From NCBI RefSeq assembly GCF_040126055.1, contig NZ_CP143541.1, positions 1,550,001-1,614,000 of the forward strand: 64,000 nt of DNA, in the 5' to 3' direction. A program made the position numbers and the translations under genes. Shown one piece after another: positions 27,655-36,648 of this stretch. Every line of letters begins with the position of its first letter. Within the stretch, counting starts at the first letter, position 1. The notes below the pieces were generated by a model. The model saw only the letters and a program-made list of their open reading frames with translations. It was not told where the DNA came from and ran no database searches. The DNA is from Pseudalkalibacillus sp. SCS-8 (GTDB taxonomy: Bacteria > Bacillota > Bacilli > Bacillales > Fictibacillaceae).

Positions 27655-28176
27655 ATGAGTGAGTGGTTGAATGTTGGTAAGATTGTGAACACACATGGCA
27701 TAAAGGGAGAAGTTCGTGTCATTACACGTTCAGATTTTGCGGATGAAAGGTACAAAGCAGGTTCAGAGCTCTATCTTTTCCATCCTCAAAAAGCCGAGCC
27801 GGTTCAACTCACCGTTCGTTCCCATCGGAAACATAAACAATTCGACCTGATCGCCTTTGAAGGATACCCAAATATCAATGATGTTGGACCATTGAGAGAT
27901 GGTGTCCTGAAAGTGAAAAAGGACGAATTGGAAGAACTGCCGGAAGGTGAATTTTATTATTATGAAATCATCGGATGTGACGTTTATGACCAACAAGGTC
28001 ATGAAATCGGCAAAGTAAAAGAAATTCTCTCTCCAGGGGCGAATGATGTATGGGTCGTCCAATCGAAAGAGGACAAGAAAGAATTCCTCATTCCCTATAT
28101 CGAGCAAGTCGTGAAAGAAGTGGACCCGGAGAATAAGCGGATTGTCATTGAACCTATGGAAGGATTACTCGAATGA
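27655..28176 (+). CDS. rimM: 16S rRNA processing protein RimM
   Basis: This 173-residue protein has an N-terminal RimM domain ([16 protein letters not shown], about 6-21) and a C-terminal PRC-barrel (about 97-173). It assists maturation of the 30S head around S19. ATG 27655 has GGGGGTAC upstream. The end overlaps trmD by four bases (ATGA), implying coupling. Confidence 0.95.
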   Translation: MSEWLNVGKIVNTHGIKGEVRVITRSDFADERYKAGSELYLFHPQKAEPVQLTVRSHRKHKQFDLIAFEGYPNINDVGPLRDGVLKVKKDELEELPEGEFYYYEIIGCDVYDQQGHEIGKVKEILSPGANDVWVVQSKEDKKEFLIPYIEQVVKEVDPENKRIVIEPMEGLLE

Positions 28177-28913
28177 AAATAGATATTCTAACCCTCTTTC
28201 CAGAAATGTTTACCGGAGTTTTGAACAGTTCGATCTTGAAAAAAGCCCAGGACAAAGGCGCTGTCGAATATCGGGTAACCGATTTCCGTGATTTTGCAGA
28301 AAATAAACACCGTAAAGTCGATGATTACCCATACGGTGGTGGCGCAGGAATGGTGTTGACCCCGCAGCCATTATTCGATGCGGTAGAAGCTCTCAAGGGC
28401 GATACGAAACACGAAAGGCGTCGGGTCATCTTGATGTGCCCCCAGGGTGAACGACTTACCCAAAGAAAGCTCGAAGAACTATCAGAAGAGGATCATTTGA
28501 TCTTCCTCTGTGGACATTATGAAGGGTATGACGAGAGAATCAGAGAGCACCTTGTAACCGATGAAATTTCGATAGGTGATTATGTACTGACAGGGGGAGA
28601 GCTTGCGTCGATGGTCGTCATCGATGGTGTGACACGTCTGCTTCCTGAGGTATTAGGAAATGAAGAGTCGGCGAAACAGGATTCCCACTCTTCAGGTTTG
28701 TTGGAACATCCCCACTATACCCGTCCGGCTGATTTTCGAGGTATGAAAGTTCCAGATGTCCTTTTATCGGGAGATCATGCCAAAATCGAGAAATGGCGTC
28801 AAAGGCAATCTCTTAAACGCACCTATGAACGCAGGCCGGATTTGATTGAATTTGAGAATCTCTCGACAGAGGAACAGCGATTTTTGAAATCTAGTAAAGA
28901 AGATGAGGAATAG
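28173..28913 (+). CDS. trmD: tRNA (guanine-37-N1)-methyltransferase TrmD
   Basis: This 246-residue SPOUT methyltransferase has the N-terminal [10 protein letters not shown] and the knot segment [13 protein letters not shown] with [11 protein letters not shown] (SAM and tRNA binding). It methylates G37 to prevent frameshifting. It overlaps rimM and ends upstream of a separate rplS promoter. Confidence 0.96.
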   Translation: MKIDILTLFPEMFTGVLNSSILKKAQDKGAVEYRVTDFRDFAENKHRKVDDYPYGGGAGMVLTPQPLFDAVEALKGDTKHERRRVILMCPQGERLTQRKLEELSEEDHLIFLCGHYEGYDERIREHLVTDEISIGDYVLTGGELASMVVIDGVTRLLPEVLGNEESAKQDSHSSGLLEHPHYTRPADFRGMKVPDVLLSGDHAKIEKWRQRQSLKRTYERRPDLIEFENLSTEEQRFLKSSKEDEE

Positions 28914-28937
28914 GGAGCATAAAATCTTCTGAACATA

Positions 28938-28966
28938 TTGCCTCATAGGCGTCAGTATGCTATGAT
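28938..28966 (+). promoter_or_regulatory. SigA promoter of rplS
   Basis: TTGCCT (28938-28943), a 17-base spacer and TATGAT (28961-28966) lie just after trmD. The start site near 28972 gives an 89-base leader matching the proposed L19 leader. Confidence 0.65.
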
Positions 28967-28971
28967 ATTCT

Positions 28972-29040
28972 TTGTGGCTAATGTCACTTGATTACGATGT
29001 TCCGCTGTTATGATGGAAAAGGCATAAACAAGAGCATTTG
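28972..29040 (+). ncRNA. Putative L19 leader (autoregulatory ribosomal-protein leader)
   Basis: The rplS leader contains blocks that resemble the Rfam L19 leader of Bacillota: TTCTTTGTGGCTAAT, GATTACGATGTTCCGCTG and a TTCC/GGAA stem (about 29000-29020). By analogy, L19 would bind it to limit its own synthesis. The identification is from memory of the motif; a covariance-model search would decide. Confidence 0.55.
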
Positions 29041-29060
29041 TAAGGAAGGAGGAATACCCG

Positions 29061-29408
29061 ATGCAACAACTACTTAATGATATTACAAAAGAGCAGTTAA
29101 AAACGGACTTGCCTGATTTCCGTGCTGGTGATACTGTGCGTGTTGACGTGAAAGTTGTCGAAGGTACACGTGAGCGTATCCAGGTATTCGAAGGTGTAGT
29201 CATCAAGCGTCGTGGATCTGGCATCAGTGAAACTTTCACTGTACGTAAGATTTCTTACGGTGTTGGAGTTGAGCGTACTTTCCCTGTACACTCTCCAAAG
29301 ATTGCTAAGATTGACGTTGTACGTCACGGTAAGGTACGTCGTGCGAAGCTTTACTATCTACGTGCTCTACGTGGAAAAGCTGCGCGTATCAAAGAAATCC
29401 GCAGATAA
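29061..29408 (+). CDS. rplS: 50S ribosomal protein L19
   Basis: This 115-residue L19 carries the family core [13 protein letters not shown] and [13 protein letters not shown] and ends [30 protein letters not shown] provides a strong ribosome site for ATG 29061. It has its own promoter and terminator. Confidence 0.97.
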   Translation: MQQLLNDITKEQLKTDLPDFRAGDTVRVDVKVVEGTRERIQVFEGVVIKRRGSGISETFTVRKISYGVGVERTFPVHSPKIAKIDVVRHGKVRRAKLYYLRALRGKAARIKEIRR

Positions 29409-29428
29409 TAACGACAACCATTATGCTA

Positions 29429-29456
29429 AAAGGAGCTTGGAGACAAGCTCCTTTTT
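29429..29456 (+). terminator. rplS terminator
   Basis: AAAAGGAGCTT (29429-29439) pairs with AAGCTCCTTTT (29446-29456) around a six-base loop and is followed by T. This is a classic strong terminator. Confidence 0.92.
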
Positions 29457-29591
29457 CATACCTTTTAATCAAGGAGTGTTATCGTTTCGACCAGCGCTTC
29501 TCCTTCTTAGTGATCCTTAGGATTTCTATTGCTTGGTTGATAGAAGTAATAGTAGTATAGAAGTGGAAAATGAGAAAAATGAGGTGGAGAA

Positions 29592-30143
29592 ATGGCAAAG
29601 GGGAAGAGCGAATCTTGGGAATGGGTCAAAGCCCTGGTCATCGCTTTAGCAGTTGCTGCCGGTATCCGGTATTTTTTATTTGCACCAATTGTTGTGGATG
29701 GAGAATCAATGATGCCGACGCTTCATAATGGTGATCGAATGATCGTAAATAAAGTGAGCTATGATATAGGAAAGCCTGAGCGGTTCGATATCATCGTCTT
29801 CAATGCACCTGAAGGAAAAGATTACATAAAGAGGATAATTGGTTTACCAGGGGATACAATTGAGTATAGGGACGACACATTATTCGTTAATGACCAAGAA
29901 GTACCTGAACCATACTTGAACGAATATAAACGTTCGATGCCAGAGGGTAATTTAACATATGATTTTCAATTGAATGAAAAGATCGGTCGGAAAACTGTAC
30001 CTGAAGGACACGTTTTCGTCTTAGGGGACAATCGACAACATAGTAAAGACAGCCGAAACATTGGGGCAATTCCGATGGACACGATCATCGGGAAAGCAAA
30101 TGTGATCTTCTGGCCTGTCGATCATTTCAACGTAATAAAGTAG
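29592..30143 (+). CDS. lepB: Type I signal peptidase
   Basis: This 183-residue signal peptidase I (SipS/LepB type) has one N-terminal membrane helix (about 12-30). The catalytic dyad is S39 in VDGESMMPT and K80 in YIKRIIGLPGD, with the C-terminal box GDNRQHSKDSRN. It cleaves signal peptides on the outer face of the membrane. In several Bacillaceae this gene lies between rplS and rbgA; in B. subtilis it does not. GAGGTGGAGAA precedes ATG 29592. Confidence 0.93.
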   Translation: MAKGKSESWEWVKALVIALAVAAGIRYFLFAPIVVDGESMMPTLHNGDRMIVNKVSYDIGKPERFDIIVFNAPEGKDYIKRIIGLPGDTIEYRDDTLFVNDQEVPEPYLNEYKRSMPEGNLTYDFQLNEKIGRKTVPEGHVFVLGDNRQHSKDSRNIGAIPMDTIIGKANVIFWPVDHFNVIK

Positions 30144-30152
30144 GTGAATGAA

Positions 30153-31004
30153 ATGCAAATTCAATGGTTCCCGGGGCATATGGCGAAAGCCAGGAGACAG
30201 ATAACTGAAAAGCTGAAGATGATCGATGTCGTATTTGAGCTTGTCGATGCCCGAATTCCTTTGTCTTCACGGAACCCGATGATTGATGACATCGTTGGGA
30301 ACAAGCCAAGATTAGTCCTGTTGAATAAATCAGATATGGCTGATCCAGCAGTGACAAAACAATGGCAGGATTATTTTGCAGAGAAGGATATAAGAACGGT
30401 TACAGTCAACTCCAAAACTGGACAAGGGCTGAACAGGATCTCTGAAGTTGCAAGGGATCTAGTCAAAGAGAAATTCGATAAAATGATTGAAAAAGGAGTC
30501 AAACCGAGGGCTGTCAGAGCCTTGATCCTTGGTATTCCTAACGTAGGAAAATCGACTCTCATCAATCGATTGGCAAATAAGAAAATCGCGAAGACGGGTG
30601 ACCGACCAGGGATAACACAACGTCAGCAATGGATTAAAGTTGGAAAAGAATTGGAGCTTTTGGATACACCCGGAATATTGTGGCCGAAATTCGAAGACCA
30701 AACGACAGGCTATCGACTTGCGGTAACGGGGGCCATTAAAGATGAAATCCTTGATTTCGGTGACATTGCTTTCTTTGCGATCCAATATATGAAAGAAGCC
30801 TATCCAGACCGACTGATTGAACGCTACAAATTGGAGGATGTATCAGCTCCACCTCTCGAGGTTTTCGAAGAAATAGGAAAGAAGAGAGGTTGTCTCTTAA
30901 AAGGCGGAGAGATCGACTATGAAAAAGCAGCTGAAATCATCTTGAGGGATATCCGTTCTGAAAAGCTCGGTCCTCTATCATTTGAACGACCGTCTGATTT
31001 TTAG
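30153..31004 (+). CDS. rbgA: Ribosome biogenesis GTPase RbgA (YlqF)
   Basis: This 283-residue circularly permuted GTPase is needed for late assembly of the 50S subunit. Motif order is permuted: NKSD (G4, about 59-62) comes before GIPNVGKST (G1, about 127-135) and DTPGI (G3). The N terminus [16 protein letters not shown] is the family start, so ATG 30153 was chosen over GTG 30144. A C-terminal RNA-binding helical domain follows. A terminator lies downstream. Confidence 0.95.
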   Translation: MQIQWFPGHMAKARRQITEKLKMIDVVFELVDARIPLSSRNPMIDDIVGNKPRLVLLNKSDMADPAVTKQWQDYFAEKDIRTVTVNSKTGQGLNRISEVARDLVKEKFDKMIEKGVKPRAVRALILGIPNVGKSTLINRLANKKIAKTGDRPGITQRQQWIKVGKELELLDTPGILWPKFEDQTTGYRLAVTGAIKDEILDFGDIAFFAIQYMKEAYPDRLIERYKLEDVSAPPLEVFEEIGKKRGCLLKGGEIDYEKAAEIILRDIRSEKLGPLSFERPSDF

Positions 31005-31014
31005 ATCGTGAACG

Positions 31015-31050
31015 TAGACCTTGTTATTCAAACTGACAAGGTCTATTTTT
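31015..31050 (+). terminator. rbgA terminator
   Basis: TAGACCTTGT (31015-31024) pairs perfectly with ACAAGGTCTA (31036-31045), followed by five Ts. Confidence 0.9.
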
Positions 31051-31106
31051 CTATACCGGTTGAAGAGCATGAACCAAAGAATACAACAGAATTATAAGGA
31101 GTAATC

Positions 31107-31907
31107 ATGAAGGATAAATCAATCAACGAAATCCGAACCCTCCTCAATCAACATGAAGGTGAGCTGACCAGAAATCAAAAGATCGAGCTTGAGCAGGATC
31201 CTCGGAAAGGTGTACAAGCACTATGGAAACAATGGTGCAAACGGAAAGAGCAAGAATCATTGAAGCATGAACGATACATAGAAATGTCAAAGCACGAGCA
31301 AGCATGTATTTCTAAAGGGTATAGGTATATTGCAGGGGTGGATGAAGTTGGACGGGGGCCACTTGCAGGCCCAGTTGTAGCCAGTGCCGTCATCCTTCCT
31401 GAAGATTTCCAGATCATTGGGCTGGATGATTCGAAAAAGCTGAATGAAAAGACGAGAGAAGAGCTGTATGAACAAATACATGCTCAGGCGATTTCAATCG
31501 GAATCGGAATGAAATCAGCCGAAGAAATTGACCGGATCAACATTTATGAAGCAAGTAAGGCTGCGATGATGGAAGCGATAGAAGATTTGACTGTTCGTCC
31601 TGAATACCTTTTGATCGATGCAATGAAACTACCATTGACGATTCCACAGGAAAGTATCATCAAAGGGGATGCAAAGAGCAATTCGATCGCAGCCGCATCC
31701 ATCATTGCGAAAGTGACACGCGATCGATATATGCAAGATCTTGATAAGAAATATCCTCACTATTCCTTCAACTCGAATGTCGGTTACGGAACCTCCCAGC
31801 ACCTTGAAGCATTGAGGATACACGGGATCACTGAGGAGCACAGGAAGTCATTCGCTCCGGTTTCTGAAATCAGTGGCAAACAATTGACAATCTTTGACGA
31901 TAAATAA
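31107..31907 (+). CDS. rnhB: Ribonuclease HII
   Basis: This 266-residue RNase HII removes RNA, including single ribonucleotides, from DNA. The catalytic DEDD-type residues lie in [16 protein letters not shown] (about 77-92), LDDSKKL, and the Asp in YLLIDAMKL. An N-terminal extension of about 70 residues is normal for Bacillus RnhB. AAGGAG precedes ATG 31107. Confidence 0.95.
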   Translation: MKDKSINEIRTLLNQHEGELTRNQKIELEQDPRKGVQALWKQWCKRKEQESLKHERYIEMSKHEQACISKGYRYIAGVDEVGRGPLAGPVVASAVILPEDFQIIGLDDSKKLNEKTREELYEQIHAQAISIGIGMKSAEEIDRINIYEASKAAMMEAIEDLTVRPEYLLIDAMKLPLTIPQESIIKGDAKSNSIAAASIIAKVTRDRYMQDLDKKYPHYSFNSNVGYGTSQHLEALRIHGITEEHRKSFAPVSEISGKQLTIFDDK

Positions 31908-31942
31908 TGTAGAGAACAGAATCATGAAGAAGGCGTGATTTG

Positions 31943-33481
31943 ATGAAGGCATTGCCAGTAGAGTCGATCCTCCAGCAGATTGGACGATACCATTCGAAGA
32001 TCGAATTAAAACCAGGTCAGGTGTTCAGCGGTAAAGTTTTGACGCTTTATCCGAATGATATGGCTCAAATCCAACTTGCCGGACAAAGGATGAATGCCCA
32101 ACTGCTGACCGGACTCACACGAGATAAGACGTATTGGTTTCAAGTAAAACGTAACCCGAATGGCACTGTCCCTCTCTTATCTGTCGTAGAGAATGGTAGA
32201 CGGTCTGATCCGCCAGTACAGGCTTTAGGCATTAAAAAAATGAATGCTGACATGCGGATGCTGGTGGACCATCTTGTACGTGATCAGCTTCCAATGACGA
32301 AAGAACTCGTTAGAAAAGCTGAACAGTGGCTGGGGCAGGTTTCCTCAAAGGATAAAGGGATGATGGCAATCAAAACGATGCTCTTAAAAAACCTCCCTGA
32401 AACCAATGCCGTATTCCAAGCCCTATACCACGTCCAGGATGAAGCGCCTTTGACTTCAGATCTTGAAAGCCTGAGTCGGATGTTGAAAAATTTACAAGGT
32501 ACAATGGGCGGAACGCTTCCTGATGTTGAAGGCGTTATACAACGCTTAAGCAGTCGGCTTGAAAGTCCACCCTTGTTAGAAACGTTGAAACAACTGGTGT
32601 TCTTATATCACAAGGCAGGAACGACTGAAAATATGAAAGCACAGATCAAGGACATATTTCGCGTCCTTCAATTACCGATGGCGTCGAAGGGAGAAGTCCA
32701 AGTCCTCGAATCACTAGCGTCAAATACAGAACGTTTGTCTGTTCTTGCAGAACAACTGAAGCTGCCCCTTCCTCCTTCTAAGGCAGAAAGCGTGATTCGG
32801 GGCAAGCTGGATGGTTTGAATTCACAAGAATCGAATTTGGTCAAAACCTATATTGATGGAAACGTGAATAAACCACAATTGCCATTGATGGAACTGATAC
32901 GTGGTTTGGGTTTGAGAATAGAGAGGGACCTTATCCAACAGAACATAGCCGACCTGGAGAGAACCCCACAACTGAAACCTGTATTGATGGATTTGTTGTC
33001 AAAAGAGCTACCGATGAATATAAGGGAAAAGGTTGAGGCCCTCCTTCATCGGCTTACCGGTCAGCAGCTGCTCCATACCAGTGAAAACCAGACAGTCAAC
33101 ACGTTTTTTTATCAATTGCCGATCCAGTTCAAAGAATGGAAAAGTGATCTGGTTCTGAAATGGGATATGAAACGAACGCCTACAGGTGAAATTGATGAAA
33201 ATCATAGCCGGATCTTGTTTTATCTCAACCTTCAACATTTGAATGAGACAGTCATTGATATGAACGTACAAAACCGCATCATTACCCTTAAGGTAATTAA
33301 TGAACATCCAACGATAGAAGGATTGATTCCTGTATTCAAGGATAAATTGAAGGGTTCGTTGGAGGCTCTTGGGTATAGCTTGACAAGCATAAAAGCTGAA
33401 CAACCATCCACAAAACACAGTCAGACATTCCAATCGAAAATGATTGAAAATCCTTTTAAAGGAGTGGATGTCACAATATGA
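31943..33481 (+). CDS. ylqG: YlqG, FliK-like hook-length-control paralogue
   Basis: This 512-residue protein is mostly helical and low in motifs; function is unknown. Residues about 395-500 read like a FliK C-terminal (Flg_hook) domain: ILFYLNLQHLNETVIDMNV, then IITLKV, then LKGSLEALGYSLTSIKAE. This follows the same strand pattern as FliK in this window (ISIKLFPENLGSLDIQITQ). It overlaps ylqH, which is an FlhB-C-like protein, by four bases. I infer an export-switch-like pair outside the fla/che operon. ATG 31943 was chosen over the TTG one codon upstream. Confidence 0.8.
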   Translation: MKALPVESILQQIGRYHSKIELKPGQVFSGKVLTLYPNDMAQIQLAGQRMNAQLLTGLTRDKTYWFQVKRNPNGTVPLLSVVENGRRSDPPVQALGIKKMNADMRMLVDHLVRDQLPMTKELVRKAEQWLGQVSSKDKGMMAIKTMLLKNLPETNAVFQALYHVQDEAPLTSDLESLSRMLKNLQGTMGGTLPDVEGVIQRLSSRLESPPLLETLKQLVFLYHKAGTTENMKAQIKDIFRVLQLPMASKGEVQVLESLASNTERLSVLAEQLKLPLPPSKAESVIRGKLDGLNSQESNLVKTYIDGNVNKPQLPLMELIRGLGLRIERDLIQQNIADLERTPQLKPVLMDLLSKELPMNIREKVEALLHRLTGQQLLHTSENQTVNTFFYQLPIQFKEWKSDLVLKWDMKRTPTGEIDENHSRILFYLNLQHLNETVIDMNVQNRIITLKVINEHPTIEGLIPVFKDKLKGSLEALGYSLTSIKAEQPSTKHSQTFQSKMIENPFKGVDVTI

Positions 33482-33756
33482 ATCGAGAACAAAGAAAATC
33501 AGCAGTAGCTTTGAAGTATGACCAATATGCGACTTCAGCGCCGAAAGTTGTCGCCAAAGGTAAAGGGGAGACGGCCGAAGAAATCATGAAGCTTGCCAAA
33601 GAAAATCAAGTGCCAATCCAGGAGGATCCTAGTCTCGTCCATCTTCTTTCCCAATTGGAGATTGATAAGGAAATCCCGCCGAATTTGTATCAGGCGGTTG
33701 CTGAAGTTTTTGCTTTCATATATCAGCTGGACCAGTCTTCGAAACCGAATGCGTAA
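33478..33756 (+). CDS. ylqH: YlqH, stand-alone FlhB C-terminal-domain protein (FlhX-like)
   Basis: This 92-residue protein aligns with the cytoplasmic FlhB-CC fragment: AVALKYDQYATSAPKVVAKG here against AIALKYDEDAMDAPVIVAKG in this window's FlhB, with matching tails PNLYQAVAEVFAFIYQL against PENLFRAVAEVLAYVYKL. It begins just after the position of the NPTH autocleavage motif, which it lacks, so it resembles a pre-cleaved product. Such proteins (FlhX in epsilonproteobacteria) can replace FlhB-CC. It overlaps ylqG, suggesting joint action. Confidence 0.88.
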   Translation: MNREQRKSAVALKYDQYATSAPKVVAKGKGETAEEIMKLAKENQVPIQEDPSLVHLLSQLEIDKEIPPNLYQAVAEVFAFIYQLDQSSKPNA

Positions 33757-33807
33757 TAATGCATCGCTTATCACCACATACTATGGGTACATAGTGAGGT
33801 GAAACAG

Positions 33808-33963
33808 ATGAAAAAGAATGCACTTGAAGTACCGGGGTGTGAGCAAGCTGTACAAGGCTTCCGTGAAGAATTTGCAGAAGAATTCGGAATGTACCGACCT
33901 GCAGCTGAGCGAGAATCCATCACGAAAAAGTTAGTTGATCAAAAGCAGAAAGAGGAGCAATAA
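33808..33963 (+). CDS. Short alpha/beta-type small acid-soluble spore protein
   Basis: This 51-residue ORF matches the alpha/beta SASP plan: NALEVPGCEQAVQGFREEF near the N terminus, EEFAEEFG resembling the GPR protease cleavage site, and ITKKLVDQ matching the C-terminal ITKRLV DNA-contact block. The stretch between EFG and ITK is about eight residues shorter than usual, and the GSVGGE segment is reduced to ES. It has its own ribosome site (GAGGTGAAACAG) and terminator. Typical SASPs are 60-72 residues. DNA binding of this shortened form cannot be assumed. Confidence 0.8.
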   Translation: MKKNALEVPGCEQAVQGFREEFAEEFGMYRPAAERESITKKLVDQKQKEEQ

Positions 33964-33964
33964 G

Positions 33965-33990
33965 AAAAAACGCCACCATGGCGTTTTTTT
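33965..33990 (+). terminator. Terminator of the short SASP gene
   Basis: AAAAAACGCCA (33965-33975) pairs with TGGCGTTTTTT (33979-33989) around a short loop, with a long T run included. Confidence 0.92.
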
Positions 33991-34093
33991 GTTGCACCTT
34001 GCCAGTTTTATCATCATTCTTCCAGCTTTTATGTGATAGTACCCTTAAATTTCAGCAATAATCGCGTTTTTCATAGGATTTCAACCGCAACGG

Positions 34094-34122
34094 TAGACAT
34101 GAGAGCGGTTTATTTATACAAT
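34094..34122 (+). promoter_or_regulatory. SigA promoter of sucCD
   Basis: TAGACA (34094-34099), a 17-base spacer and TACAAT (34117-34122) each match consensus at five of six bases. The start site would be near 34129, giving a leader of about 40 bases. Confidence 0.75.
34099..34114 (+). promoter_or_regulatory. Candidate cre (CcpA) site over the sucCD promoter
   Basis: ATGAGAGCGGTTTATT matches the cre pattern (TGAAAGCG with TTTCA halves) at most conserved positions, including the central CG. It fills the spacer between -35 and -10, a position where CcpA binding would block transcription, as expected for a glucose-repressed TCA-cycle gene. Confidence 0.55.
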
Positions 34123-34167
34123 AAGAACGGTGTTGCATAGATTAGACACATGATAGGAGGATGGAGA

Positions 34168-35328
34168 ATGAATATCCACGAGTATCAAGGAAAAGAGCTC
34201 TTGAGAAAGTACGGAGTATCTGTTCCGAACGGAAAAGTTGCATACACGCCGAAAGAGGCTGTAGACGCAGCAAAAGAACTCGGTACTGAAATCAATGTTG
34301 TTAAAGCACAAATTCACGCTGGTGGACGTGGAAAAGCCGGTGGTGTTAAGGTTGCCAAAAATCTTGATGAAGTACGTACATATGCTGAAGAGATTCTAGG
34401 CAAAACACTGGTGACACATCAAACGGGACCAGAAGGTAAAGAAGTAAAGCGCTTACTTATCGAAGAAGGCTGCGATATCCAGAAGGAATATTATGTTGGC
34501 CTTGTATTGGACCGTGCAACTTCACGTGTCGTCATGATGGCTTCAGAAGAAGGCGGTACTGAGATTGAAGAAGTAGCAGAAGAAACACCAGAGAAAATCT
34601 TCAAAGAAGTGATCGATCCTGTAGTCGGTCTGACTGCCTTTCAAGCTCGTCGTTTAGCATTCAACATCAACATCCCGAAAGAACTTGTGAACAAAACTGT
34701 AAAGTTCATGATGGGCTTATATACTGTATTTGTTGAAAAGGATTGCTCGATTGCAGAAATCAATCCTCTCGTAACAACAGGTGATGGAAATGTAATGGCA
34801 CTCGATGCGAAGTTGAACTTCGATCCAAATGCTTTGTTCCGTCATAAGGATATTGTTGAATTCCGTGACTTGGATGAAGAAGACGAAAAGGAAATCGAAG
34901 CTTCCAAGCATGACCTCAGCTATATTTCATTAGATGGAAATATCGGTTGTATGGTTAATGGAGCAGGGCTAGCGATGTCAACAATGGACATCATCAAGTA
35001 TTATGGCGGAGACCCTGCTAACTTCCTTGATGTTGGGGGCGGTGCAACTGCTGAGAAAGTTACAGAAGCCTTCAAGATCATCTTGTCTGATAAAAATGTA
35101 AAAGGTATCTTCGTTAACATCTTCGGTGGCATCATGAAATGTGACGTCATTGCTGAAGGTGTCATCGAAGCTACGAAACAAGTTGGATTAGAGCTTCCAC
35201 TTGTCGTACGTTTGGAAGGTACGAACGTCGATCTTGGTAAGAAATTATTGCAAGAGTCTGGTTTGAACATCACTGCAGCTGAATCTATGGCAGACGGCGC
35301 AGAAAAAATTGTTTCATTAGTCAAGTAG
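34168..35328 (+). CDS. sucC: Succinyl-CoA synthetase, beta subunit
   Basis: This 386-residue ATP-grasp protein begins [17 protein letters not shown]. The segments [16 protein letters not shown] (nucleotide binding) and ALDAKLNFD (metal-binding Asp), then GGATAEKV and [11 protein letters not shown], are family hallmarks. With SucD it makes succinate and ATP from succinyl-CoA in the TCA cycle. AGGAGGATGGAGA precedes ATG 34168. sucD follows after 18 bases. Confidence 0.97.
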   Translation: MNIHEYQGKELLRKYGVSVPNGKVAYTPKEAVDAAKELGTEINVVKAQIHAGGRGKAGGVKVAKNLDEVRTYAEEILGKTLVTHQTGPEGKEVKRLLIEEGCDIQKEYYVGLVLDRATSRVVMMASEEGGTEIEEVAEETPEKIFKEVIDPVVGLTAFQARRLAFNINIPKELVNKTVKFMMGLYTVFVEKDCSIAEINPLVTTGDGNVMALDAKLNFDPNALFRHKDIVEFRDLDEEDEKEIEASKHDLSYISLDGNIGCMVNGAGLAMSTMDIIKYYGGDPANFLDVGGGATAEKVTEAFKIILSDKNVKGIFVNIFGGIMKCDVIAEGVIEATKQVGLELPLVVRLEGTNVDLGKKLLQESGLNITAAESMADGAEKIVSLVK

Positions 35329-35346
35329 GAAGGTGGGGAAATTACG

Positions 35347-36252
35347 ATGAGCGTTTTCATTAATAAAGATACGAAAGTTATCGTACAAGGGATCACTGGT
35401 TCTACAGCCCTTTTTCATACGAAACAGATGCTTGAATACGGAACTCAAATCGTCGGCGGAGTGACACCTGGTAAAGGTGGAACAGAAGTTGAAGGTGTTC
35501 CTGTATTTGATACAGTAACTGAAGCAGTTGAAAAGACGGGAGCAAATGCATCTGTCATTTATGTACCAGCTCCATTTGCAGCGGATGCAATTCTTGAAGC
35601 TGTTGATGCAGAAATGGATCTTGCGATTTGCATCACTGAGCATATTCCAGTAATGGATATGGTCAAGGTCAAGCGCTACATGGAAGGCAAGAAGACTCGC
35701 CTAGTAGGACCGAACTGCCCAGGTGTCATTACTCCTGAAGAGTGTAAAATCGGGATTATGCCAGGTTACATCCATAAGAAAGGACATGTCGGTGTCGTTT
35801 CTCGTTCGGGAACATTGACGTATGAGGCTGTACACCAACTTACTCAAGCAGGCATCGGTCAGTCAACAGCTGTCGGAATCGGTGGAGATCCTGTCAACGG
35901 TACAGACTTCATTGACGTCCTCAAAGCTTTCAACGAAGATGAAGACACTTATGCAGTCATCATGATTGGAGAAATCGGGGGAACTGCAGAAGAAGAGGCT
36001 GCTGAATGGGTGAAAGCAAACATGAAGAAACCTGTCGTCGGCTTCATCGGTGGTCAAACTGCACCTCCAGGAAAACGTATGGGACACGCTGGTGCCATCA
36101 TCTCTGGTGGTAAAGGTACTGCGGAAGAGAAGATCAAGACAATGAACGCTTGTGGCATTAAAGTGGCTGATACGCCATCTGTCATGGGTGAGACATTGAT
36201 TTCTGTATTGAAAGAAAATGATCTACTTGAAAGCTGCAAGACAGTAAAATAA
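35347..36252 (+). CDS. sucD: Succinyl-CoA synthetase, alpha subunit
   Basis: This 301-residue subunit has an N-terminal CoA-binding domain ([14 protein letters not shown], about 16-29) and a flavodoxin-like domain with the phospho-histidine in [18 protein letters not shown] (H at about 246). It pairs with SucC encoded upstream. AGGTGGGGAAATTACG precedes ATG 35347. A terminator follows. Confidence 0.97.
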   Translation: MSVFINKDTKVIVQGITGSTALFHTKQMLEYGTQIVGGVTPGKGGTEVEGVPVFDTVTEAVEKTGANASVIYVPAPFAADAILEAVDAEMDLAICITEHIPVMDMVKVKRYMEGKKTRLVGPNCPGVITPEECKIGIMPGYIHKKGHVGVVSRSGTLTYEAVHQLTQAGIGQSTAVGIGGDPVNGTDFIDVLKAFNEDEDTYAVIMIGEIGGTAEEEAAEWVKANMKKPVVGFIGGQTAPPGKRMGHAGAIISGGKGTAEEKIKTMNACGIKVADTPSVMGETLISVLKENDLLESCKTVK

Positions 36253-36268
36253 GAAACTTACAACCAAT

Positions 36269-36298
36269 GGGACTGACTCACAAGAGTCAGTCCTGTTT
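36269..36298 (+). terminator. sucCD terminator
   Basis: GGACTGACTC (36270-36279) pairs with GAGTCAGTCC (36284-36293) around a 4-base loop, followed by TGTTT. Confidence 0.88.
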
Positions 36299-36350
36299 CA
36301 ATAACTCCAGTTTTTTAAAATGGCTTTGTTAACTTTAATTAATGAACATA

Positions 36351-36463
36351 GAAGCGTAAGGCGGCGACTCCAGCGGGAAAAGCAACAGCTGAAGACCCCG
36401 CAGAGTGAGGAACGAGGTCGAGGAGGCTGAAGCGTTGCCCGCGGAAAGCGTCCGCCTGAAGCT
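36351..36463. repeat. REP-like palindromic intergenic element
   Basis: This 113-bp GC-rich imperfect palindrome stands out from its AT-rich surroundings. Nested arms are AGGCGG/CCGCCT (36359-36364 with 36452-36457), GCGGG/CCCGC (36373-36377 with 36438-36442), GCAAC/GTTGC (36382-36386 with 36434-36438) and GACC/GGTC (36394-36397 with 36416-36419). The blocks GGCGGCGACTCC, GCGGGAAAAGC and GCGGAAAGCGTCCGCCTG recall a repeat common in Bacillaceae intergenic regions. No ORF is present. A 20-base fragment recurs at 19876-19895. Confidence 0.7.
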
Positions 36464-36648
36464 GTTCAACAACAACAACCACTAACAGAGACAGAGCCTT
36501 TCTGATAAAACATAAAAAGTAAAAAGAGGAAATTGGTACATACTTATCGAACGAATGGTGAAGGTGTTAAAGACAACCAGGTCCTTGATACTACCATCAT
36601 TCCATTCCACCATACTTACATGCTAGTTAAAAGAAAAAGGAGAAGCGC
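36464..36648. other. Leader region between the REP element and dprA
   Basis: This 185-base stretch holds a short AAC repeat (36467-36480) and an 8-bp stem, GAATGGTG with CATCATTC (about 36552-36604), with a loop of roughly 35 bases. Near its end is the purine-rich AAAAAGGAGAAGCGC ribosome site for dprA. No clear SigA promoter or ComK box (AAAA-N5-TTTT pairs) was found. Nothing coding is visible. Confidence 0.4.

Noticed and set aside
29529..29565. Possible promoter before lepB (TTGCTT-N18-TAGTAT)
   Set aside because: Imperfect elements and a non-optimal spacer; a promoter is expected after the rplS terminator but the position is uncertain.
36253..36648. ComK boxes expected for a competence gene such as dprA
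   Set aside because: No paired AAAA-N5-TTTT motifs were found in this gap.
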